Both the position numbers and the translations under genes were made by a program. This document shows positions 1-10,600 of a stretch of DNA of 32,471 bases, one piece after another. Origin of the DNA: Saccoglossus kowalevskii (lineage: Eukaryota; Hemichordata; Enteropneusta; Harrimaniidae); assembly GCF_000003605.2 (NCBI RefSeq), contig NW_003114469.1, positions 119,991 through 152,461 on the forward strand, in the 5' to 3' direction. The notes under the pieces are model-generated. The model had not been told where the DNA came from, searched no databases, and was given only the letters and a program-made list of their open reading frames with translations. Within the stretch, counting starts at the first letter, position 1, and each line of letters begins with the position of its first letter.

Positions 1-147
1 TAGCTAATTATCATGCAAATTAGGTAATTAACGAGCATGGATTTTTACCAAAACCTAATCAAATCTGCGCATTGGCCCAGAGCCATCTATGCACCAAGTT
101 TCATCAAAAACCGATGTATGGTTCTTGAGATAGCAGTGGAACAGTCA

Positions 148-190
148 GACACACATACACACATACACACATACACACATACAGACACAC
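148..190 (+). repeat. (ACACAT)n microsatellite
   Basis: Repeated ACACAT/ACACAC units inside the dispersed repeat, forming a potentially length-variable tract. Confidence 0.85.
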
Positions 191-200
191 TAACTGCAAA

Positions 201-232
201 GACTCCCATTTTGTGCTTCGCACATGGGAGTC
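201..232. repeat. Hairpin with TTCG loop at the end of the dispersed repeat
   Basis: Nine-base perfect arms GACTCCCAT / ATGGGAGTC enclose TTT, GTG, CTTCG, CAC. The UUCG-type loop would make a stable RNA hairpin. Confidence 0.6.
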
Positions 233-309
233 AAAAATTGTTAATTGCGTAAAACAGGGTGTGAATGCAAAATAGCTGTGACAGCTTTCTGCCTTCGAGC
301 AAATCGTAT

Positions 310-595
310 AAGGAACTTGAGAGCCGCTGAGCAAGTGTCGTACTCATTCGACTTTAGCATCGTCGATAATGAAACCAATGTTGCAATATTGTAGCAATCC
401 GTACCTGGGAGAGTGGTTGAAATCATGTTATTTTGGCTTTATAAAATATTTTGTAGCAGCTTGCGAATCTATAACTGGGGCCAGCAATTTTGTAATGTCA
501 CGTCGAAAACTGCCAACTTTTTTACCATTTTTCATCACCGCTATTGCATTTCTGTCTGATAAGTTTGATAAGAAAGCAATGTCACGATTTGACCT
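310..595 (-). pseudogene. Decayed coding remnant, resembles HIRAN-like transposon-associated proteins
   Basis: A 55-codon open stretch (595 to 431) reads DIAFLSNLSDRNAIAVMKNG, then KKVGSFRRDITKLLAPVID, and stops with TAA. The same frame goes on past that stop with RYGLLQYCNIGFIIDD, then meets TGA. The DxNAIAVxKxGxxVGxxxRDI pattern recalls a HIRAN-like domain family found in repeated invertebrate proteins of unknown role. In-frame stops and the lack of exon boundaries argue for a dead copy. It is on the WDR3 strand but is not WDR3 sequence. Family assignment from memory is tentative. Confidence 0.35.
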
Positions 596-833
596 TTATG
601 ATTTAAATACTAGTAGTGATGTCATTCTTAGCCAATCAGTAAAGCAGATGCATAAAGGTCAAAGATGATTGCTAGACTGTAAACAAAAGCATTGTGTGCC
701 ATCGCAGCAGAGCGACCCCATTTTTCTTGTTTCTCTATTATGATTAGACATGAATAAAAAGTGTCAAGCTGACAGACTGCGAAATCCGTGGATTAAAAGT
801 GCTAAATCCAAATTGTGTTGGAATAAGTTGTAG

Positions 834-949
834 GGATTTTGTTCGACGGCTACAGTGACGCCGACTTGGACTTTGAGGGTTTTGAGTTTGACGAAGATGG
901 CAATGAACGTTCAAATAAAGATCTGAGAAGTTTTTTCAAACAGCTTTGA
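834..949 (+). pseudogene. Acidic coding-like exon fragment ending in TGA
   Basis: After a possible acceptor (GTTGTAG) the plus strand reads ILFDGYSDADLDFEGFEFDE, then DGNERSNKDLRSFFKQL and TGA. Composition and codon order look coding: acidic, with repeated SDxD/FEGF/FDED. No upstream exon is visible. It may be the tail of a transposon-encoded or unknown protein. Unidentified. Confidence 0.3.
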
Positions 950-1533
950 ATTTTTATAATTTTTACTGTGTAAATTTGTAAATTATTATTGACCTTGTAT
1001 GACGGTTGATTCGTAATTTGTCGAGACCGGAAATCATTTTACGCAGTTTAACCCCTGACATTTTAATTCATTTTTAGTTCACGCGTATTGGGCGTGTTTG
1101 TCGGCGGGAAATCCTAATTCAAATGATTCCTCACTGTCGATTTTTATTATTTCTGGTTTATTTGTCACATTATAAGCAATACATTATTTTTGTTTTACTT
1201 CTAGTGTTGCATATTGTTCATTTATTTCCGTTGCATGTTTTCATTTGCCGTTCTATTCCCTGCCGCAGTTTGATCTGCGTGTTGTTAATTTTTGCCGGGG
1301 ATCTCCTGGCAAATGCCCACCCCTTCTTTTTGGCAATTTTCCATGTTCAGGACCCTGGGCTTATACCCGGATAAATACGGTATGTGCTTATGTAAATGAC
1401 AGAGACGTGTCTATAGTAACAAAAAAATATCTGATCTGATATGAACATTTCACAGGAAGTACTACCGGTATGTTATTAAAGTACAGGTAAAATCATAAAT
1501 ACCAAGTAAAATATATCAAAATATATTTATCAC
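950..1533. other. Gene-free stretch, presumed WDR3 intron
   Basis: No exon of WDR3 or other gene is recognisable. The segment 1285-1375 (GGGGATCTCCTGGCAAATGC and following) has an unusual higher-GC composition that suggests an old repeat. No terminal repeats are visible. Confidence 0.4.
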
Positions 1534-1619
1534 CTTGATTCAGTTACTTTTTCATCTTTGATTAGCTCAAACTCCCAGAATTTCACTGTATGATCAGCAC
1601 TGCCTGTTACAAAACCCCT
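1534..1619 (-). CDS. WDR3: WDR3 exon 13 (residues 502-530), last exon in window
   Basis: 86 nt: RGFVTGSADHTVKFWEF then ELIKDEKVTES. Acceptor TTATTTCAG, donor GTGATA. Two bases of the next codon carry over into an exon not found in the window. Confidence 0.94.
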
Positions 1620-4600
1620 CTGAAATAAATTAAAAAGTAAGAATGCAAAAAATTTATTTACCACATCACATTATTCTATAATTCATTTTAAGGAGTTGTA
1701 CATGCAATCATCATCTAAAAACTGTTAATTGGACATTTAATAAATAAACTGTTATTATACAGTAGAATGACTAACCAATTACCACTTACCTTATCAGGAC
1801 TGAGAGACAGAGACCACACCGCACCATCATGGGCATCCACTGTTTCCAATAAGTCTCCTGATGCGATATCATACAGACATACCTTGCCTGCCTGGAATTA
1901 TAAGCACAGACAAAAATTTTGTTGATTCAGTATCTTTGTCTTTGCACTCAATGGTAATGATCTAGCAGTAACACCAATGTAAAATGTGATGATTTACCTC
2001 TTACCTGTACCCACAATGCAAAACCTATCACCTGGCACAGAATAATTGTAACACCAATGTAAAATGTGATGATTTACCTCTTACCTGTACCCACAATGCA
2101 ATGTCTATCACCTGGCACAGAATAATTGTGACACCAATGTAAATGTGATGATTTACCTCTTACCTGTACCCACAATGCAAAGCCTATCACCTGGCACAGA
2201 ATAATTGTGACACCAATGTAAAATGTAATGATTTACCTCTCATCTGTACCCACAATGCAAAGCCTATCACCTGGCACAGAATAATTGTAGCACCAATGTA
2301 AAATGTGATGACTTACCTCTTACCTGTACCCACAATGCAATGTCTACACCTGGCACAGAATAATTGTAACACCAATGTAAAATGTAATGATTTACCTCTT
2401 ACCTGTACCCACAATGCAAAGCCTATCACCTGGCACAGAATAATTGTAACACCAATGTAAAATGTGATGATTTACCTCTTACCTGTACCCACAATGCAAT
2501 GTCTACACCTGGCACAGAATATTTGTAACACCAATGTAAAATGTAATGATTTACCTCTCACCTGTACCCACAATGCAAAGCCTATCACCTGGCACAGAAT
2601 AATTGTGACACCAATGTAAAATGTAATGATTTACCTCTTACCTGTACCCACAGTGCAATGTATATCACCTGGCACAGAATAATTGTGACACCAATGCAAA
2701 ATGTAATGATTTACCTCTCACCTGTACCCACAATGCAAAGCCTATCACCTGGCACAGAATAATCGTAACATCAATGTAAAATGTGATGATTTACCTCTTA
2801 CCTGTACCCACAATGCAATGTATATCACCTGGCACAGAATAATTGTGACACCAATGCAAAATGTAATGATTTACCTCTCACCTGTACCCACAATGCAAAG
2901 CCTATCACCTGGCACAGAATAATCGTAACATCAATGTAAAATGTGATGATTTACCTCTTACCTGTACCCACAATGCAATGTATATCACCTGGCACAGAAT
3001 AATTGTGACACCAATGCAAAATGTAATGATTTACCTCTCACCTGTACCCACAATGCAAAGCCTATCACCTGGCACAGAATAATCGTAACATCAATGTAAA
3101 ATGTGATGACTCACCTTAGTACCCACAATGCAATGCCTATCACCTGGCACAAACATAGAACATAACACATAACCACTCTTCATAGTACGAATACATTGCT
3201 GGGTAGATCTGAAATAAAACATACAACAAATATGAAATGGGCAAAGGATGATACACTATAGTAAAGATGCCATTTGAATTTTATTTCTACTTTTAGTGAT
3301 ATTTATTCATTCTATGCATGTACAATATTCCTGATACTAAAATATTATTACAGCAAGTGACAAATCTGTTCTTCAGGCTTCTCAACATCATTGCAAATTG
3401 TATGTCAACCTGTATGTTACCAACTTTTATGGTATCAAATTTGGTAAATATTTACACAAAGACCTGTAGCCAACAAGACCCATTCAGTCGAAAATAAACA
3501 AATATGTGAAACTTTAGCACCAGAGTTTTGACTTTTAAAGGGTTGTTGAAATACAATAGGTATAAAAATCCATTGCATGTATCAAGGCTTTCTGCTGCTA
3601 TGGTAACTTACAAAATTTTGCTGCATCGGTAATTCAGGTAAAAACTAGAAACACATGACAAATTTTCCCCAAAGATTCAGTTAGTGCGCCCTCGCTGCCA
3701 GATCCTGGTGCAACCTAGCCAAATGAGTTACTGCACTCGTAGACACTGATGTGAAGTAATGCACTGCCAAGCTACCATTCAGGTTGTCAATATTATTTGC
3801 ATGTATGAATCTCATCAAAGAAGCCATGAAACCCTGATACACTAATCTGAACATTAGGTGGCGCTATACTAACTAATTCATTTTCACTGTGCCTACCTGT
3901 TCCATATTTTAACTGCTTCTCCTGATGCAGATAACAATGCTGTGTCATCTGAACTGAAACATACAGTTCTCACATCGCTACGGTGACCAGGCATGCCCAA
4001 TGAACTTTTGTTCGATGGTTCAGGCTTCTTTTCTCCAATGGACAAACTGAACACTTCCAATGTGTTGTTTGCTAACAAGAGCAAAATTTTTATACTTTCT
4101 CCTTTTTCAAGAATAAAATCACATGATCTGAAATGAGAAAGAATAAAATCAAATTCAAATAATTAAAACCATATTAAGATGAAAAAAATATTAAAAAATT
4201 TACTGTATTAACTCATGAGGTCCTTAAACTCACCTGACTTTATGTGTTGCTCTCACTACAGCAAGTTTTCTAATTTCATCTTCCAATGATAGCTTCACAT
4301 CATTCTCTGTATCTTCTGCTTCTCCTTTTGCTCTAAAAAATAATTTAAAATTATCATAAAAAATACATGTACAGTAGCGTATCATTTGAACCAACATGAC
4401 TAATTACAATTTTTGGTTGACATTTTTGTCTATGATTTCACGTCCTTGAATCTATGCTGCTCCACTAATACCTTGATACAACCTCCCTCCCCCATGAATA
4501 TGACAAGATATTACTAGCGTCACACCTAGGCATTTGTGGAATGCTGCACAGACTCTAAGGTAATGGATTGCAAAAAAATTATTTTCATTAAAATTCATGA

Positions 4601-7600
4601 TTTAACTCTCTTACTTTTGTTTCTTTCTTGATTTCTTCTGTTTTTTCTTCAATCTTTTCGCTAATTCTTCCTCATTACACAAGACAAACACTTCTAATTG
4701 TGAGTCTGTGCCCTAGATATAGATAAAAACATGTCACACAAAAACTTCATCAAATGAAAATAAGGTACCAGTATTGTAGCATCATCAAACTTTGTGAGAA
4801 TCCTATTTAATTTCATTGTCGTTTTACAGACGAATCAAAATAAAAAAATCCAGCATTACTGCTTTACATTACTGGGTATGTGCAGGGCCTAACTACAGGT
4901 TGTCTCATGCAACATCAGCAAAGACATGAAGACATGTTTCCGTTTCTGTCCTAAGTGTCATTCAATACATGTTCTGATGACTTGGCATCATGGTCATTTT
5001 TGTTCAATTTAAGTACATTTATGCAGGATTTCAGGAGTTGACCGGATGCACACAAGTTGCATAAACATATACATAATCTTTCTGGGAGCTCATTCCAACA
5101 AAGGAGTAACTTTGTCGGGAGTCAATATTTTGGAGTGTGCATTTCTGCTGTGATTATTTTAAAATCACAAAAACAAAATTTTTTTGTTCTCTTTGATACA
5201 ACAAAGGCTGTAGGTTGAGATATGCAAATTTAAATTGGGTAGTACAGGAATCGTACAGCAAAAGTACTAGAGACTATTTTCAGTAGCGAAGCGAAGAAAC
5301 AGACGGAGGAAGCTGGGACATTACCAAACTATGTTCAAGGCAAAACAAAATATTTTCATTGGGGGGGGGGTCCAAAGCAAATCAGGAAATTAAAAAAATG
5401 AATATTTAATGGTTCTACAAAAATCTATAGATACATCATCTGGTGATGAAGTAGAATTTTGCTGTTTTATTGTGTTTAATCTTTTATTTTCTGTACACAA
5501 AAGTTATAAATTACACTCATCAATGCCATTCACATCAGGATTTCAACACAAATGAAACTTACATGACATGTTAAAACTCTACCAGTACTATCCATCGCCA
5601 TGGATACTACTCTTTCTCTACTCTGCCTCATAAGTGATCCTACTCGGCTACAGGACAATAAATTCTAGAAATTAAAACACAATAATTGAAATTAATGATC
5701 ATAATATGAAATCACAACAATTTTCAAAGTTTTTAGTTTTTATTAAAACTTTCCAATCTCTACAAACAGTCGGCGTTGATGGTAAAATATTATTATAGTG
5801 GAATTTTTGATAGCGGACAGTTTTTATTTATCACAAAAACAAATTAATGACAACGACAACAAGAAAGACATATTCTTCCTCGTATACTATTCCCTTCATT
5901 AACATTATGGACAGGATGAAAAAGGGTAAACTTCATGGCCACTCTACTGAATGAACTAAGAATGTTTTGTGATGGAATACAACATGTAGTCTACTATGAT
6001 GCAAATATGTATCAGGTATGATCAGACCATTAGTCCAATGTCCTGCTATAAAAAAGGAGTTACGTAACACACACATATGCAGTGACCACTAACATAAACA
6101 TTCATGATTTTGCCCAATCTGATTAAAATAAGATCCTGGTTGGTTTCATTTTTTTAAATATTTTTTTTTATATAATTACTTATACAACTGTAATTATTAT
6201 TTAATTTAATTAATTTTTGACGTTGCAATTATTTTTCTGCAAGAATTGTTTTGCTTGTGAAAGCAAATTTATTGTAAAAACAAATATTAAAAAAATAATA
6301 ATTAAAATTATTATTAATAATACATTAAAATAAAATTTGAAAAATTAAGCCAATCAAAATCTTGTTTTAATCAGATTAGATATTGCCCCAAGGAACCATT
6401 TTTTTTTTCTAACCGGCATTGTACATGTATAAATGCAATTGTATGATAAAATAAACATAATAAACACTGCTACAATACTAATGTCTAATGCCTAATGATA
6501 GATTGTAAAACCATTATTTAAAATTTCAAGAAAAAAACAAGCAGCCTGTCAATTAAAGAACTGAAGATATCATTAGAAAATGAACAATATGTATAGTACA
6601 TTGTATCAAAGCAATCAGACTTGCTGTTCTCAACAAGAATTCAAAAAACTATAATAACTTTTTACCAAAAATATTCATCAAAATTATATAATTATATAAT
6701 CACGAAATGAACAAATCTGACAGAGGTCCACATGTAGTACCTATATATGTAATATCAAAACAATCAGACTTGCCGTTTTTAACAAGAAGTCGAAAATATC
6801 ATTTTGTACCAAAAATGACAAAAATATTCACCAAAATTAGAGAATTAAATATATCATTACAAAATGAACAAATCTGAGAGTGGTCCACATGTAGTACCTA
6901 TATATGTAATATCAAAACAATCAGACTTGCCGTTTTTAACGAGAAGTCGAAAATATCACTTTTTACCTAAAATGACAAAAATATTCACCAAAATTAGAGA
7001 ATTAAAGATATCACCACAAAATGAACAAAATTAGAGAATTGAAGATATCATCATGAAATGAACAAATCTATAAGAGGCCTACCCAAGGTACATATACACC
7101 AAGTATAAAAGCATTCAGGCTTGTAGTTTTCAAAAAGAAGTCGAAAAAGTAAAACATTGACACGGACGACGACGACGGACAATCACTCATACGATAAGCT
7201 CTGCACGACAAAGTCGACAGCGAAGCTAAAAAAAAAGAGATGTAATCTCCTCACGAGCATGCGGGGAGACATCACATGTCTGACATATAATCATTTAGTG
7301 AAATTCAGATTTTAAATATGGCGAAATTGCTGACTTTTTCAATATACAGTGAAAGTGGGACTTGTAGGCCGATCAAAACTTACAGTTTCTTCTTCTTCCT
7401 CGTCTTCTCCAAATATGGAAGTAGACTCTTCAGTTTTCATTTTTTTGGCTGGTTGAGGACCAGGCTCATCACCATCCTCTTCAACCTGCAGAAATATTTC
7501 ACAATTTTATCTTCTCTGCGATGAGAGCATGCGTACTGACCAAATCACAAAGAAATTACATTCTCCATAATTCTTCACAGCTTATGTCTCAGCATAGTAT

Positions 7601-10600
7601 ATGAATGAATTGTGTAATAAATTGTCTGTAATTTTGTTTAATTTGCTATGGCTTTTTCCCTTGAGCAAGATACACTCTAGTGTTCAGTTTATTTCTATCA
7701 TGTGTTTTCCCCTATCTCCCCCCCCCCCCTTTAAGCATGGTAGTACTGCCATTATCTCAAAATTAATAAAGACGTCACAAGAATGATTGTCACCTGATCT
7801 TGATATGTGATATCCCAGACTCTGAGTTCACTGTCCATACAACCTGTTATCATCCGCTTCTCATCTGGTGTTAAACAAAACCCCCACACCTGCAATGAAA
7901 TAAGATTACGTTTATGAAAGCTGCAACCACAATACATGTGAGCTTTGAGTCAGTACAATTTACAGACTGACCAATGAGATATGGCTTGCCCTAATTGAGA
8001 TACGCTTATGAGCAATGAATTGTGCATAGCGCACCTGATGGCAACAAGATCATCCAGAGAACATATAAGATCAGTTGTGATGAGGGGCCACTTTAAAGGC
8101 TTTCATAAGAACAAAATTTGACAAAAGTTGCTGGGATTTGTTCATTGATGTGATGATTCTCACTAAAATATGATCATTTCTCTCTCACAAAATTGAAGTG
8201 GCTACAGTATATTTCAATATATATCGCAACAAAAATAACTACCGATGATACAATGTACTATAATATTCTAAATTCACAAAGAAACAAATACATGTCATAG
8301 TAATTGTATTGGTTATCTGCTTCTAATGATCAGTCTGTTCAATGAAATGATCACTTGTAATAGAATAAATATGGTACATGTATACAAGAAACTTACCTCA
8401 GTTCTGTGTCCCACCATGGTTTTAAAACAATGCTGTGTGTCTAAATCCCAAAACTTTATATAAGTGTCTTTAGAACTAAAGTAATAAATGGAACTCACAT
8501 TATTGAAATGTCTTAGTCGTATTCATTTTTGGCTGAATCAAATTTCAAACCTATGCACAGTTGTATGGTCAAGTATTTGTAAAATGTGCTTTCAGTCAGT
8601 GAAACATAATATCAAATCTCTAGACTACATACAACTGTTATGATCTATCCATCTTAACATTCTAATCTCACAAATATTAGACAATAATTAATCAACTCTT
8701 TCAATATTTTGATTTGATTTTGCCATTTTGAATATTACATTTGTGTAATATCAGAGGTACATTACTTGGGGTTTGCAACGCTCATAGTACTGTATGGTGA
8801 CATCATGCCAAGATCCCATTCAAGTCTCATCTCGTAGATAGCGAGACTGATGCTACGACCTTCTGACATGACATAGGTGGTTTGTAATAAAACAATAAAA
8901 CATGTATTACCACATTCATAATGAAAAAATGTAATACATTAAAAATGTACAGAAAATATAGTTATCGTAATCCGTCATATCGTGATCAGCTATTTTGATC
9001 CACCTGGACATCCCTGTATCCTAGTTACCTTGGGCATGCGCATTCGCACTTTTCTGAATTGGAACGCTTATATGAGAGCAAGATTGAAACAGGATCTTGG
9101 TATCATGTCACCGTAGTTGCAAACCCCAAGTAATGTATCTCTGGTAATATACACCGGTACTATCTAGTGATGTGGAAGAATTTAAAGAATCAATAATCCT
9201 GAAAATAACTTTTCTTGAAATTAGGTTTTAGGTCTGGATAGAAACAGGTGAACTGACTGGTTTTATCAAGTATTTCAGTATGCCACAAGGCAATATGTGA
9301 TAAATTGTGCAAAACATAAATTACATTTGAAGTTTAGAGATGCTGGTTTATATGATATGAATTCAAATATGAACAAATGATAGTGATGTAATGTCATCAT
9401 AAATCCACTTCAGATTCCGATGAAATACAAAACATTGCAAAAAACTGCAGCTATTAAGATCACCTTGAAATAAGAAAATTCCTATTCGCCATAAATTGGC
9501 ATTGTGTAACCATTCCTTTATGACCTTTCAATCGATACAGACCACTTTCATTGACGACATCCCAAACTATGACATCAGTATCCTGCAATGGAGAAATCAA
9601 AATAAATATAATGATAAATCTCCCAGATTAAAACTCAAGCAGAGTGTGAAATTAAAAGTATTCTGGGGGCATCCAATTTCATAGTCAAAAGTCCCAAAAT
9701 TGAAATTGTCAATGAAATATTTGACTATAATGAAGAGTATCAATGCATTCGGATGAGGCATCAAGACAATTGCCTTCATGGCGTCAATGAATTAAAGTTC
9801 TGAAAAGAAATGAGTGATAGACACTCTCTGAGACTGATGACTCAAAATGTAAATTAGTCCAAAATATATTCAAATTAATTTCAATCAACAAAATTAATAT
9901 GTCAGTCAAATTACCTTGGATCCTGAAACCAGTCTAGTGCCATGTGTGTCAAAATTGAGTGCAGATACAGCAGATTTATGCCCATTAAATGTGACAGTGG
10001 AGTCTCCAGTCATCAAATCAAATAACTTAATTGTACCGTCTTGATATCCAACTGCTATACTAGTCTTGTTTGGACTTTTAGCAATGCATGTCACTTCGTA
10101 GTTGTCTCCTTGTAATACCATTACCTGCAATAGATCATTTTGGTGGTTATTTCATTTGTTGTAACTGGTGATATATTAAATTTTATATTTCAATATCAAA
10201 CATGTAAGCCAATTCGTGTAATTTGTTTGTCTATAAGCTTATTGCATTGTGGTTTTTTTTTGTTTTGCCAATCACACAGTCAAGTCTTTTTACAAAATTT
10301 TTAGAAATCTTGTATTTAAATTTAGAGAGCGTATATACATACATTGGTGAGCTTATGTAACTCTGATGTCTGTTGGAAGTCTGCCTTGTTCCAGCATTGG
10401 AATAATATTTTGTACTATTAATATTGTCATACGCACACTTGTTGGCAAACGTGACATTTTTTTTTCTTCATTCATTTCTATATACATATATTTTTTGTTT
10501 TATTTATTTATCATACTAGTTATATGGACTTTAAAATGTTTTACAGTCTGAAATAAAGATAATAATAATAATAATTGAGGGCTGAAAATACAAATAAACT

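Larger units (their letters stand above)
1..240 (+). repeat. Dispersed repeat with microsatellite and hairpin tail
   Basis: The stretch 120-155 (GGTTCTTGAGATA..TGGAACAG..AGACACA) recurs at 16286-16320, showing a dispersed element. It runs into an (ACACAT)n microsatellite and ends in a hairpin: arms GACTCCCAT (201-209) and ATGGGAGTC (224-232), with an inner GTG/CAC stem around TTCG. Such tails mark short non-autonomous elements of marine invertebrates. It belongs to no gene here. Confidence 0.55.

Noticed and set aside
241-426. C-terminal exon of WDR3 on the minus strand
   Set aside because: The frame (SNEYDTCSAALKFLIRFARR) does not match the Utp12 domain as I know it and has no matching splice sites in phase 2; it overlaps a different decayed frame.
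1969-3110. Repeated coding exons giving a longer WDR3
   Set aside because: Units are about 80 bp, not a multiple of three, lack an acceptor and meet stop codons in read-through.
1969-3150. CRISPR-like array
   Set aside because: Units are head-to-tail with no unique spacers, lie in a WDR3 intron and copy its exon 11 border; the genome is clearly animal.
9764-9774. Repeat shared with 24293 (GACAATTGCCT)
   Set aside because: Match too short and self-complementary to show common origin.
10361-10560. Transmembrane micro-protein on the plus strand
   Set aside because: Inside WDR3 intron 1, and hydrophobicity arises from T-rich runs.
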